Assembly: GCA_035711845.1 (NCBI GenBank)
Contig: DASTBU010000124.1
Location: 1-40,609, forward strand
Direction of reading: 5' to 3'
Length of the DNA: 40,609 bases
Source of the DNA: DASTBU01 sp035711845
GTDB taxonomy: Bacteria > Acidobacteriota > Vicinamibacteria > Vicinamibacterales > 2-12-FULL-66-21
Positions 8,832 through 21,920 of the stretch are shown here, piece by piece. Numbering within the stretch: position 1 is the first letter of the stretch; each line of letters starts with the position of its first letter. The translations under genes were made by a program, and so were the position numbers. The notes beneath the pieces were generated by a model that saw only the letters and a program-made list of their open reading frames with translations, did no database searches and was not told the origin of the DNA.

Positions 8832-11800
8832 CTATCGCGTGGAGCTCGCCGCGCTCAGCTTCTTCTGCGCCTCTGCCACCCAGTCTCTCTCCAGATCGCC
8901 GTCGCGCCAGAGATCGACGAAATGCGTGTACTGCTGCCGGGCACGGGCGGTGTCGCCGCGCCGCTCGTAGATCTGTCCGAGCAGGAAGAAGGTGCGCGAC
9001 CAGAGCTCCAGGGCGAACGCTCGTTCGTGTCCGGACTGGATGCGCTCGAGCAGCGGCGCCGCCTGCGCGTCCCGGCCGGCCTTGATGTTGGCGAGGGCCG
9101 CGTCGTACCAGAGCTCGACGTGGGACGAAGGAGGTCCGGTCGGTGGTCCGTGAGGCGGCAGCATCCCGACGGCTTTGTCCAGCTCCGCAATCGCGGTCGG
9201 GGTATCTCCACGCTGGTAGGCGAGCTGCCCGCGCGTCCAGTGCACGCGACGCGTTTCGCGATCGCTCGGCAGCATCCTGCCGCGCGACTCGAGCAGATCG
9301 AGCGTCTTCGCCGACTCTCCTGTCCGCCCCAGAGCCGCCTGCGCGAGGGCGGTGAGCTGCAGCGCCCTGAATTCCGCGTCGCGGCCGCGCGCATCCACCA
9401 GTCCGAGCTCCGTCTGTGCCAGGGCGGCGGCCGCATTCCCGTCCCGCAGGAACATCTCGGCAAGCCGATTCCGGGTGGCGGCACGCTGCTGGCGTGGCAG
9501 TCCGGGAACGCGTCCGCAACGCTCGAGAAGATCCAGCGCCACCTGACGGCGGCCGTGGGCGGCGGCCGTCCACGCTCTCCCAAGCAGACCCTGAAACTGC
9601 GAGAACGGATTGGGAGAGCCCGCGAGCTCCTGGTCGACCGTCGCGGCATCCGACCACCGCTCCTGGAGCATCGCGACCGAGCGGCGAGGCAGCCGCGCGG
9701 TGACGTCGAGCGGGTCGAGCGATTCCGACTTCTGGAATGCTTCCCGCGCGCGATCGAGCTGGCCGTCGGCGATGAGCGTCATGCCGAGCATCCGCAGGCC
9801 GGCGGCGCTCTCCGGGTACTGCCGCACGAACTCGTCGGCGACCTCGCGCGATCGGCGGATGTTCCCCGTCTGGATCAGCGCGTCCGCGAGGTTCTCGTAC
9901 GAGGTGGGATTCGACGTGCGGCGGCGCCGCATTTCTTCGTACTGCTCGATGGCTTCGGGATATCGCTCGAGGACGGCGAGGATGAGCCCCAGGTTGTGCC
10001 GCGACGCCTGGTGCTCCGGGTGAAGCGTCAGGCCCTTCTCGTACGCGTCGATTGCCTGCGCCCACGTCTCTGGCCTGTTCGAATAATAGAACCCTTCGAT
10101 GTAGTAGCGCTCGCGCGTGGTGAGACGATCCGTCAGCTCGAGCGCCTTCTTCGCGAACTCGTCGCGCTTGTCGAAGGCGACCAGGTTGTTGTGCACGACG
10201 GCCAGCTTGGCGTACGCCATCGCGAACCGCGGGTCGATCGCGATCGCTTTCTCCAGCAGCGGCGCCGCCTGCGCCGACAGGCCCCGCTCGTGGAAGTTGA
10301 TGCCCTCGGCGTAATACCGGTAGGCTTCGATCGACGACGTGGTGATGTCCGTCAGGCCGCGATCGAGACCTGCCTCCTCCTTCTTCGGCCCGTCGCCCGG
10401 CGTGGCCAGGAGCGCGCCCGCGCGGCTGCCGCCGATCTCGGCCATCTTCGCCTTGATTCGGCGCGTCAGCTCGTCCACGAGGTTGAAGAGGCTCGACTCG
10501 CCAGCCCCTTCGACGCGCTCGGCTGTGACGATGCGGCCGGTTCGCGCGTCCTGCAGCCGTGCGCTGATGCGGATCGTGTTCCCCGCTTTCACGTAGCTGC
10601 CCACGAGCACCTTGTCGACCGCCGCGCGACTGGCGATCTCCTGCACGAGGTCCGCGGCGAGGACGCGATCGTCGGCGCGCTTCAGCTCCATCAGGATTTG
10701 TGCGAGCCGGTCCGTGCCCATCACCTCGAACTCCGGGGACTGCGACAGATCGGTCACCATCATGTCCGTCAGGCCGGTGCGCATCCAGTCCAGCGACTGA
10801 TCGCCGGTGTTGTTGTCGAAGTACAGCACCGCCATACCCGGCTTCCCCGACGGGCTCGAGGGAGGGGGCTCCGCGCCTCGTCCCGCCCACCACCACACCG
10901 CGGCGCCCGCCAGGACGGCGAGCGCAATCAGCCCGGCCGCGACCAGACCTGCCGGTCCTCTGGCGGGCGCGGCCAGAGCCGTGTGGCCTGAGGCCGGCGT
11001 GGCGACCGCGACACTCTGCGACGACTCGATCCGGCGGCGCGCCGCCCGCAGATCGACGACCAGGTCCTTCATGCCCTGGTAACGGTCGTCGGCGTCCTTG
11101 GAGGTGCACTTGGCGATGATCCGCTGCAGCTCCGCGATCGCGTCCGCCGGCGCGTCAGCCGCCGCCGACAGCGGCGGGACGGGCTGCGTGAGCACCGCCT
11201 GCATCGTGTCGAGGTTCGACTGGCCCTGAAACGCCGGACGTCCGGTGACCATCTCGTACAAGGTGACGCCCAGCGCGAAGATGTCGCTGCGATGATCGAC
11301 CCTCAGCCCGCGCGCCTGCTCCGGGGACATGTACGCGGCCGTGCCGAGCACGAGCCCCTCCTCGGTTCGCGGCCCGTGCACGCTCACCGTAGCCGCCTCC
11401 TGCGGCTTCGTCTCGTACATCTTCGCCAGACCGAAATCGATCACCTTCACGTGGCCGTCGCCCGTGACCATCACGTTGGCCGGCTTGAGATCGCGGTGAA
11501 CGACGCCGGTCTCGTGCGAGCGGGCCAGGGCCTCGGCAATCTCGGTGGCGAAGGTCAGCGCCCGCGGCAGCGGCAGCCGCCCGCGGCCGAGCAGCGCGCT
11601 CAGCTTCTCGCCCCGGATCAGCTCCATCGCGATGAACATCACCCCGTCGGCGTCGCCCACCTCGTGAATCACGGCGATATGTGGGTGTTCGAGAGAGGAG
11701 GCGGCTCGCGCTTCCTGCAGCAGCCGTTCGCGGCGTGCCGGATCGTGCACGAGCTCCTCGGGCAGGACCTTGACGGCGACCTCGCGACCCAGATTCACGT

Positions 11801-11882
11801 CGATCGCGCGATACACCACGCCCATCCCGCCGCGGCTGATCTCGTCGACGATGTCGTAGTGTGAGAGTCTCCGGCCGATCAT
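8832..11882 (-). CDS. Ser/Thr protein kinase with TolB-like and TPR C-terminal region
   Basis: This 1016-residue membrane kinase has a Hanks-type domain at about 8-280: glycine loop SRGGMGVVY, catalytic K38, E57 in helix C, HRDLKPANV at 129-137, DFG at 149-151 and SPEQ at 186. All catalytic residues are present, so it should be active. A single membrane segment follows at about 310-333 (AGLVAAGLIALAVLAGAAVW). The external part begins with a TolB/FlgO-like stretch (YFDNNTGDQSLDWM, about 355-480) and continues with many TPR helices to the end. Such kinases are abundant in Acidobacteriota and are thought to sense through the TPR part; target unknown. The frame opens 16 codons earlier (11930), but MIGRRLSHYDIV is the family's usual start, and a TATGAT -10 lies at 11927-11932 on this strand. 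Confidence 0.9.
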   Translation of the reverse strand: MIGRRLSHYDIVDEISRGGMGVVYRAIDVNLGREVAVKVLPEELVHDPARRERLLQEARAASSLEHPHIAVIHEVGDADGVMFIAMELIRGEKLSALLGRGRLPLPRALTFATEIAEALARSHETGVVHRDLKPANVMVTGDGHVKVIDFGLAKMYETKPQEAATVSVHGPRTEEGLVLGTAAYMSPEQARGLRVDHRSDIFALGVTLYEMVTGRPAFQGQSNLDTMQAVLTQPVPPLSAAADAPADAIAELQRIIAKCTSKDADDRYQGMKDLVVDLRAARRRIESSQSVAVATPASGHTALAAPARGPAGLVAAGLIALAVLAGAAVWWWAGRGAEPPPSSPSGKPGMAVLYFDNNTGDQSLDWMRTGLTDMMVTDLSQSPEFEVMGTDRLAQILMELKRADDRVLAADLVQEIASRAAVDKVLVGSYVKAGNTIRISARLQDARTGRIVTAERVEGAGESSLFNLVDELTRRIKAKMAEIGGSRAGALLATPGDGPKKEEAGLDRGLTDITTSSIEAYRYYAEGINFHERGLSAQAAPLLEKAIAIDPRFAMAYAKLAVVHNNLVAFDKRDEFAKKALELTDRLTTRERYYIEGFYYSNRPETWAQAIDAYEKGLTLHPEHQASRHNLGLILAVLERYPEAIEQYEEMRRRRTSNPTSYENLADALIQTGNIRRSREVADEFVRQYPESAAGLRMLGMTLIADGQLDRAREAFQKSESLDPLDVTARLPRRSVAMLQERWSDAATVDQELAGSPNPFSQFQGLLGRAWTAAAHGRRQVALDLLERCGRVPGLPRQQRAATRNRLAEMFLRDGNAAAALAQTELGLVDARGRDAEFRALQLTALAQAALGRTGESAKTLDLLESRGRMLPSDRETRRVHWTRGQLAYQRGDTPTAIAELDKAVGMLPPHGPPTGPPSSHVELWYDAALANIKAGRDAQAAPLLERIQSGHERAFALELWSRTFFLLGQIYERRGDTARARQQYTHFVDLWRDGDLERDWVAEAQKKLSAASSTR

Positions 11883-12481
11883 AATTGTCGTGGCTGGCCG
11901 CTGTGGTCGGGCCCAGGGCGCTGCCATCATAACGGATTCGCCCGGATCACGCGCAGTGCGCCAGGTCGCTCATTCCGCTTGAGGTCTACCCACTCCGCCG
12001 AGCGATCCCAACCGGGCAGAAACCGACACCGACGTGTGGTCCAAACGTCCGAACTCGCCGCCCGATGCAAGCGGCAGGCCCTCGTCGGCCAGCGTCCACC
12101 GAATGACACGGTGTCGAGGCCTGCCTGCAGTGACGGACAGCCGCGTGCATGTCCCGCCATTGCAGCGCCGGCTGCTTGCCCGCGACGATGACGTTCACCT
12201 AGTTACGGCTGAGCAGGCAGTGGTCGGTCGCCGACAGTGGACAGTTCGCGTCGGGAGGCGGGTACACGTGGATGAGGTCCGCCCTCTGTTCGTGACAATG
12301 TCGATGAATCCCGGGTCCTGATGGCTGAATCGGTTGTGATCCTGTCGCCAGACATGCGACGTCGCAAGTTCAGCGAGGTTACTCAGGAGCGATCGGCAAT
12401 GTCCGTGGGCCATCTCGCGATCAAGAATGGATAGTGAGGCCTGAGCGAGAACTGAACTGAACGAGAGAAGGGAGGTCGGCC
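11883..12481. other. Non-coding interval between kinase and GAPDH genes
   Basis: About 600 bases without a convincing gene. Short open frames on both strands show no recognisable motif. Apart from the probable -10 of the kinase (11927-11932) and the ribosome binding site of the next gene (GGGAGG, about 12470), I see no structured element. Confidence 0.5.
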
Positions 12482-13558
12482 GTGCCCGAATCGAGAAAGG
12501 TCCGCGTCGGGATCAATGGCTACGGCGTGATCGGAAAGCGCGTGGCCGCCGGTGTCGCGCACCAGGACGACATGACGGTGGCGGGTGTCTCCGACGTGGT
12601 GACGGACTGGCGCGCTCACATGGTGAGCCGGAACGGGTTCCGCTTGCTCGGCGCGACGGAGGAGCACGCGGATTCCATGCGTGCGGCCGGTCTTGACGTG
12701 ACCGGCACGCTGGACGATCTGGTCGGCGCCGCTGACGTGGTGGTGGACTGCACACCCAAACGTATTGCCGCGGGGAACGTCGACACGTATCGGCGCAGGG
12801 GCATCAAGTTCATCCTGCAAGGCGGCGAGAAGCACGCCGCAACGGGCCATTCGTTCGTCGCGGAGTGCAACTATGCGAGCGCCGTCGGTCGTGATGCGAC
12901 CCGCGTCGTCTCGTGCAACACGACGTCTGTCGTTCGGACACTCACCGCGCTCAAACGCGCCGGGCTGCTGCGACGCGCTCGCGGGACCCTCCTGCGCAGA
13001 GCCACCGACCCGTGGGAGAGCCACGAGAGCGGCATCATGAACACGCTCGTCCCCGAGCCAGAGATCCCGAGCCACCAGGGACCGGACGCGCAGACCGTCG
13101 ATCCGGAGCTCGACGTCGTGACGATGGCGGTCAAGGTGCCGGAGACGTTGGCGCACCTGCACTATTGGTCCGTGCAGATGCCTCGAGAGGCAAGCAAGGA
13201 CGAAGTGCTGGACGCGTTTCGCGCCTCGTCGAGAATCGCACTGATCCGGATGAGCGATGGCCTCGTCGCACTGAACACGGTGAAAGAGCTGATGGCGGAT
13301 CGCGGGCGTCCGCACGACAATTTGTACGAAGTGGCCCTCTGGGCCGACATGCTCCGCGTTCAGGGGGACGAGCTGTTCTACGCGTACATGGTCGACAACC
13401 AGGCGATTGTGATTCCCGAAACCATCGACGCCATTCGCGCGCTGACCGGCGCGGTTCGCGATGGTAGCGAATCCATTGCCCGGACCAATGCGGCACTCGG
13501 AATCGAGGCAAGCCTCGTTGAAGCCGGTGTCGGCGAAACCGTCCTTCAGGAGCGATAA
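12482..13558 (+). CDS. gap: Type II (archaeal-type) glyceraldehyde-3-phosphate dehydrogenase
   Basis: This 358-residue enzyme would convert glyceraldehyde 3-phosphate, NAD(P)+ and phosphate to 1,3-bisphosphoglycerate. It belongs to the archaeal class rather than to bacterial GapA: the N-terminal Rossmann motif is INGYGVIGKRVA (11-22), followed by VVVDCTPKR, ILQGGEKHAATGHSF and the catalytic segment VVSCNTTSV with C145. H198 in IPSHQGPD is a candidate general base. The start is the GTG at 12482 behind GGGAGG. No other glycolytic gene is adjacent, so it looks monocistronic. Archaeal-type GAPDH is found sporadically in bacteria; whether it works in glycolysis or gluconeogenesis cannot be told here. 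Confidence 0.9.
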   Translation: MPESRKVRVGINGYGVIGKRVAAGVAHQDDMTVAGVSDVVTDWRAHMVSRNGFRLLGATEEHADSMRAAGLDVTGTLDDLVGAADVVVDCTPKRIAAGNVDTYRRRGIKFILQGGEKHAATGHSFVAECNYASAVGRDATRVVSCNTTSVVRTLTALKRAGLLRRARGTLLRRATDPWESHESGIMNTLVPEPEIPSHQGPDAQTVDPELDVVTMAVKVPETLAHLHYWSVQMPREASKDEVLDAFRASSRIALIRMSDGLVALNTVKELMADRGRPHDNLYEVALWADMLRVQGDELFYAYMVDNQAIVIPETIDAIRALTGAVRDGSESIARTNAALGIEASLVEAGVGETVLQER

Positions 13559-13758
13559 CGAGAACGGGATATCCGACTCCGGCAAGAGGGAAGGATGCCG
13601 CAGCCGTGCCGATTCATCACAGGTAAGCCGGGATGCGCATGACCAACCCCAATCGTGGTCGGGTCGTGAACCTGAAGTGGCGCTTCGCCTCCCGGATCTC
13701 TGGTTGAGTCGGCATCAATATTCTCCGGAGGTCCGCACGGCGGCACGACCAGCCGTTC
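13559..13758. other. Non-coding spacer after gap
   Basis: Two hundred bases between the gap stop and the 3' end of the broken cardiolipin synthase. No recognisable coding remnant, terminator hairpin with T-run or repeat is seen. Confidence 0.45.
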
Positions 13759-14435
13759 TCACAAAAGCGGTGAGCATAGACGCAGCGTGGAATCTACGAA
13801 CCGCGCGGACCGCCTGCGCCCCTCGTACTCGGCTGCCGAGACCTCCACGCAGTGCGCGAGATCAGCGGTGAAGTCGGCCTCCAATTCGCGGGTGATGCCC
13901 GGTCGTAGACGACCAGGTTCGTCTCGTAGTTGATCGAAGAGCTGCGAATGTCTAAGTTGGCTGAACCGATCGAGCACAGCGTCGAATCGACGCAGACGGT
14001 CTTCGAGTGAATGTACGCGCCCAGGTACATCAACACCCGCACGCGGGCGCGGGCCATGTCGGCGGCATACGTCAGGCCGGCACGGTAGGCCGGCGACCAC
14101 TCCGCACCGCTCGGCGCGATCATCACGCGAACGTCGAGCCCTGCTAGCGCCGCGGTCTTCATCGCTTCGGCGACGCTCGTATCGAGAATCAGAAACGGAG
14201 ACTGCAGATAGATGTGATGACGTGCGAGCGCGATCATCGCCAGGTACGACTGGCGTATCGCTTCCCAGCGCGAGTCGGGGCCGGCATTCACGACCTGAAT
14301 CGGCGTGCCCTGAACGCATGCAGTAACCTGCGGGGAATACCGTACCTCGAAGAGATTTTCCCCGGTAGTGTTCAGCCACATGGTCGCGAATACCGCCTGC
14401 AGGATCGGGGGTGGCCAAACTGCAAACGAACCGTT
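13759..14435 (-). pseudogene. Cardiolipin synthase / phospholipase D family protein, truncated and frameshifted
   Basis: The minus strand encodes the second half of a bacterial cardiolipin synthase. It reads ILQAVFATMWLNTTGE, then GPDSRWEAIRQSYLAMI and the HKD motif HSKTVCVD...GSANLDIRSSSINYE (H codon at 14007-14009). After NLVVYDR the frame goes wrong near 13905-13910; the neighbouring frame carries the expected continuation ITRELEADFTADLAHC and runs to the stop at 13759. The whole first half, with N-terminal membrane segments and the first HKD motif, is missing: homology begins at about 14435, just short of the copB start at 14477 on the other strand. Two independent lesions make a non-functional relic the best reading. 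Confidence 0.8.
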
Positions 14436-14476
14436 GGCGAAGCCGGGTTGATCGATAAACTGGAACAGGGCGCACG

Positions 14477-16582
14477 ATGAAATCCGCCTCTCCCGCAGAC
14501 GAGCACGAGCACCACCACCACCACGGCCAGTCGCCCGCGCCTCGGCGGGAGCGAGCGTCGGCCGCAAGTCACGCCCAACCGTCGGGGCCGGCCGCGGGCG
14601 CCGAACACGGTGCTCACGATCGGCACGCGGGCCACAGCGTCGAGATGTTCCGGGATCGGTTCTGGATCACGCTCGCGCTCACGATTCCCACGCTCGTGTG
14701 GAGCGAGATGATCCAGGGGTGGTTCCGCTTCACGGCACCGTCCTTCTCCGGTTCGGCCTACATTCCCGCGGTCTTTGGAACCGCGGTGTATCTGTATGGC
14801 GGCTGGGTGTTCCTCGCCGGAGGAGTTCGCGAGCTGCGCGACCGCCTTCCGGGGATGATGACCCTGATCTCGCTGGCACTCAGCGTCGCATTCGTCTTCA
14901 GCCTGGCGGTGACGCTCGGATATCCGGGAGATCCGCTGTGGTGGGAGCTGGCCTCGCTCGTGACGATCATGCTCCTCGGCCACTGGATCGAGATGAGGTC
15001 CATCTTCCAGGCCAGTGGTGCGCTGCGCGAACTGGCGCGGCTGCTGCCGAGCACGGCTCAACGCATCGTCGGCGAGCGGATCGAGGAGGTCTCGATCTCA
15101 TCGCTCGGCGAAGGAGACCTGGTGCTCGTGCGCCCCGGTGCGAGCGTCCCCGCGGACGGAGTCGTCCGAACGGGTAAGAGCGACGTGAACGAGTCGATGA
15201 TCACGGGCGAATCCGTCCCCGTGGAAAAAGTCGAGGGGTCGAAGGTGATCGCCGGCACGGTCAACGGGGCGGGATCGCTTCGCGTCGAGGTCACCGGCAC
15301 CGGTGAGCACACGGCCCTCGCCAACATCATGCGCCTCGTCGAGCAGGCGCAGACCTCGCGGTCGCGCGCGCAGGCGCTGGCCGATCGCGCCGCGTTCTTC
15401 CTGACGCTCATCGCGATCGCCGCCGCCGTGCTGACGCTGATCGTGTGGACGGCGCTCGGGGCGTCCGGGGCCTTCACGGTGGAGCGAGTGGTGTCGGTGC
15501 TCGTCGTGGCCTGTCCTCATGCGCTGGGCCTCGCCGTTCCGCTCGTGATCGCCATTTCCACGACGCTCGGCGCGAGATCCGGGCTGCTCGTCCGCGACCG
15601 GCGCGGTCTCGAAGAAGCGCGACATCTCACGACCGTCGTCTTCGACAAGACCGGCACCCTGACCCGCGGCGAATTCCGCGTGGTGGACATCGCGACCGAT
15701 GGCAGTCTTGACGACAATGCGGCGCTTCGCCTCGCCGCAGCCGTCGAACGTGATTCAGAGCACACGATCGCGCAGGGCATCGTGAGGAGCGCCGAGGAGC
15801 AGGGGCTCACGGTGCCAGAGACCGGCGCGTTCGAGGCGATACCGGGTCACGGTGTGCGCGCCGTCGTGGAGGGGCAGGAGCTCTTCATGGGCGGACCGGC
15901 GATGCTCCGGCGGCTCGCGATGACGCCCGCGGCGGCGCTGCGTGAAGCCGCCGATCGCGCGGCGTCGCGTGGGCAGGCGTCGGTGTACCTCCTGACATCG
16001 ACGACCGCCCTTGCGGCGTTTGCGGTCGCCGACGCCGTGCGGCCCGAATCGCGAGACGCGATAGAGCGCCTGCACGATCAGCAGATCGAGGTCGTCATGT
16101 TGACCGGAGACGCGAGGGCCGTCGCCAACGCGGTTGCCGCCGACCTGGGGATTGACACCGTCTTCGCCGAAGTGCTGCCGGAAGACAAGGTGGACAAGAT
16201 CAAGGAGCTGAAAGCCGCGGGCAAGCGCGTCGCCATGGTGGGGGACGGCGTGAACGACGCGCCCGCGCTGCTCACGGCCGATGTCGCCATCGCGATCGGC
16301 GCCGGGACGGACGTGGCCGTCGAAACCGGCGATGTGGTCCTCGTCCGGAGCGACCCCCGCGACGTCCCGAGAATCATCGCGCTCAGCCGGGCGAGCTATC
16401 GAAAGATGGTCCAGAATCTCTGGTGGGCCGCCGGCTACAACGTCGTTGCCATACCCCTGGCTGCCGGTGTGCTGGCGAACCAAGACATCCTCCTGCCGCC
16501 CGCCATCGCGGCAGTGCTGATGTCTGCGAGCACGGTGATCGTCGCCATCAACGCGCAGCTCCTGCGGCGCGCGCGCCTGTAG
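14477..16582 (+). CDS. copB: Heavy-metal translocating P-type ATPase, CopB type (P1B-3, CPH motif)
   Basis: This 701-residue ATPase exports copper or silver from the cytoplasm. It starts with a histidine-rich tail (EHEHHHHHGQ at 10-18 and further His to about 55) instead of a CxxC metal-binding domain. Eight membrane segments are expected. Key motifs are TGES (about 241), the intramembrane CPH at C346-H348 in place of CPC, DKTGTLT with phosphorylated D390, and GDGVNDAPAL at about 589. His-rich tail plus CPH is the P1B-3 signature (CopB-like, Cu+/Cu2+/Ag+). The ATG at 14477 has AGGG six bases upstream. No CopZ, CsoR or CueR is encoded nearby, so its regulation is not visible. Confidence 0.93.
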   Translation: MKSASPADEHEHHHHHGQSPAPRRERASAASHAQPSGPAAGAEHGAHDRHAGHSVEMFRDRFWITLALTIPTLVWSEMIQGWFRFTAPSFSGSAYIPAVFGTAVYLYGGWVFLAGGVRELRDRLPGMMTLISLALSVAFVFSLAVTLGYPGDPLWWELASLVTIMLLGHWIEMRSIFQASGALRELARLLPSTAQRIVGERIEEVSISSLGEGDLVLVRPGASVPADGVVRTGKSDVNESMITGESVPVEKVEGSKVIAGTVNGAGSLRVEVTGTGEHTALANIMRLVEQAQTSRSRAQALADRAAFFLTLIAIAAAVLTLIVWTALGASGAFTVERVVSVLVVACPHALGLAVPLVIAISTTLGARSGLLVRDRRGLEEARHLTTVVFDKTGTLTRGEFRVVDIATDGSLDDNAALRLAAAVERDSEHTIAQGIVRSAEEQGLTVPETGAFEAIPGHGVRAVVEGQELFMGGPAMLRRLAMTPAAALREAADRAASRGQASVYLLTSTTALAAFAVADAVRPESRDAIERLHDQQIEVVMLTGDARAVANAVAADLGIDTVFAEVLPEDKVDKIKELKAAGKRVAMVGDGVNDAPALLTADVAIAIGAGTDVAVETGDVVLVRSDPRDVPRIIALSRASYRKMVQNLWWAAGYNVVAIPLAAGVLANQDILLPPAIAAVLMSASTVIVAINAQLLRRARL

Positions 16583-16960
16583 ACATCGACGGAACGACAG
16601 AGCCTCGCCGGTGAGTGTTTCGTTCAGCTTGTACGCCGTGCCCGTAGAGGGAGCGCGTGCTTCTTCGTTTCCGGTCGCGCCTGTCGCGTCACTCCCAGTC
16701 GTCGCAATCGGAGCGCTCAGAATCGCAGCCTGATGCGAGTCTTCGTTGCGCGGCCAATCCAGGCTCCGGACGTGGATGAGCTGGCCACGTAGAAAGCTAC
16801 TTTCCGGCCAGCGACCCACCGTGGCCCACCCAGCACCCCATGGTCGGACCGGGGCTTCGGCTGACAAAGCGCACACCTGGCACAACTTACGTCGCTGTTG
16901 GCGTCGGCTCCAGGGGGACGCTGGATATCCGACCATTTGAGGTCCTTGATCGACGGCCAC
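16583..16960. other. Non-coding interval upstream of the rrf2-nar-act cluster
   Basis: Nearly 380 bases without a recognisable gene. Short open frames on both strands show no motif I can name. The 3' end leads into the promoter and operator region of the Rrf2 gene. Confidence 0.45.
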
Positions 16961-16975
16961 GAAATAGATTATTTC
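16961..16975 (+). promoter_or_regulatory. Palindromic operator candidate for the Rrf2 regulator
   Basis: GAAATA-GAT-TATTTC is a perfect inverted repeat with 6-base arms and a 3-base centre, ending 18 bases before the Rrf2 start codon in a locally AT-rich stretch. Rrf2 proteins bind short AT-rich dyads overlapping the promoter, so autorepression of the regulator and of the nar-act genes behind it is the simplest reading. A weak -35 (TTGATC, 16946-16951) lies upstream. Confidence 0.5.
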
Positions 16976-16993
16976 TTCATCCGCAAATAAACA

Positions 16994-17428
16994 ATGGTAT
17001 CCACCACCGCCAAGCACGCCGTCCGCGCCCTCACGCACCTCGCGTCGCTCGCCCCGGGGGAGTCGATCGGCGGCCGCGATCTCGCGCGCGCCGCGAACAT
17101 CCCTCCCAACTATCTCTCCAAGATCCTCTGGACGCTTGGGAGCGCGCACGTCATCGACGCGACGCGTGGCATCGGCGGAGGCTACCGCATGCGGCGCCCG
17201 CCGGAGACCGTCCGCCTGATCGACATCATCGAATTGTTCGACAAGGCCCGCACCGCGAGCGACTGCTTCCTCGACGGGACGCACCCCTGCAGCGACTCCA
17301 CGGCGTGCGCCGCGCACGAGCACTGGCGGGATGTCAAGAAGGCCTACGTCGAGTTCCTCGAGCACACCACGCTGGCGGCCCTCGCCTCCAGCAGCCGGCA
17401 ACAGGCTTCACCGGAGTCGCACCCGTGA
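16994..17428 (+). CDS. Rrf2 family Fe-S transcriptional regulator (NsrR/RirA-like)
   Basis: This 144-residue protein has the Rrf2 winged helix (KHAVRALTHLASL, GRDLARAANIPPNYLSKILWTL, GGGYRMRRPPETVRLIDII) followed by three cysteines at 91, 99 and 105. The spacing C-x7-C-x5-C is the one known for cluster-binding NsrR (nitric oxide sensor) and RirA (iron sensor), whereas IscR has C-x5-C-x5-C. A [4Fe-4S] or [2Fe-2S] cluster is therefore expected. Its stop overlaps the next start (GTGA at 17425-17428), making it the first gene of the nitrate reductase cluster. NO sensing is plausible because NO arises during nitrate respiration, but this is inference. Confidence 0.88.
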   Translation: MVSTTAKHAVRALTHLASLAPGESIGGRDLARAANIPPNYLSKILWTLGSAHVIDATRGIGGGYRMRRPPETVRLIDIIELFDKARTASDCFLDGTHPCSDSTACAAHEHWRDVKKAYVEFLEHTTLAALASSSRQQASPESHP

Positions 17429-18272
17429 CCCGCCTCTTCCTTCGTTCGCTCCTCTGCTCGCTCGTGCTGCTGGCGGCGGGCGCCCCGAATGCCCTCGCGC
17501 AGGATCCGGCGCAGTTTTTCCGGCAGAACTGCACGGCCTGCCACACGGTGGGCGGAGGGCGGATCACGGGTCCCGATCTCAAGGGGGTCAGCGGCCGCAA
17601 GGACCGTCAGTGGCTCGTCCGGTTCATCGTCAACCCGAAGGCGGTCATCGACTCGGGCGACCCGTACGCGAAGCAACTGCTGGACGAGGCACGGGGGGTC
17701 GTCATGCCCACGCTGCCCGGGATGAACGCGGCGCTTGCCGAGTCGCTGCTGAATCTGATCGACGCCGAGTCCAAGCTGGAACGGTCGCAGTTCGCCGGGC
17801 TGCAGTTGAGCGACCGGCCGTTCGGGCCGGCCGACATCCAGCGCGGGCACGACCTGTTCACCGGGGAACTCCGGCTGGCGACTGGCGGTCCGCCGTGTCT
17901 CTCGTGTCACAGCGTCGGCGGGGTGGGCGCGATGGGCGGCGGCAAGCTCGGTCCCGATCTGACGCTCGTGTACGAGCGGCTCAACGGCCGAAAGGGGCTC
18001 GGGACGTGGCTGTCGGCGCCGGCCACGCCGACGATGCAGACGGTGTTCGCGAAGACGCCGCTCGCGGTCGAGGAGCTTGATCCGCTGCTGGCGTTCTTCG
18101 AGGACGCGGCCAAGCGACGCGCCGAGGCCGACCCGGTTGCGCCGCTCACCTTCTTCCTGCTCGGACTCGGCGGCGCCGCCGTGGGCGCCGCGGTCTTCGA
18201 CCTCGCGTGGCTGCACCGCTTCCGCAGCGTGCGACGCCGGCTGGTGGAAGCCGTCACGAGGAGAGGCACACA

Positions 18273-18276
<4 letters not shown>
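17425..18276 (+). CDS. narC: Membrane-anchored dihaem cytochrome c (NarC-like)
   Basis: This 283-residue protein begins with a signal peptide (residues 1-25, ending ALAQ) and has two class I cytochrome domains: CTACH at 36-40 and CLSCH at 158-162, with methionine candidates downstream of each (for example VVMPTLPGM and TPTMQT). A C-terminal membrane helix (about 235-257, FFLLGLGGAAVGAAVFDLAW) anchors it, with a short basic tail. It starts with GTG inside the rrf2 stop and ends in an ATGA overlap with narG. The order cytochrome-narG-H-J-I is that of the Thermus thermophilus nar operon, whose NarC is a dihaem cytochrome; this protein is probably its functional counterpart, but homology beyond class I cytochromes cannot be proved by eye. 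Confidence 0.85.

Positions 18277-21920
<3,644 letters not shown>

Noticed and set aside
11979..12413. Short open frames between kinase and gap
   Set aside because: All are below 100 residues, lack motifs and compete with each other on both strands, as expected by chance in GC-rich DNA.
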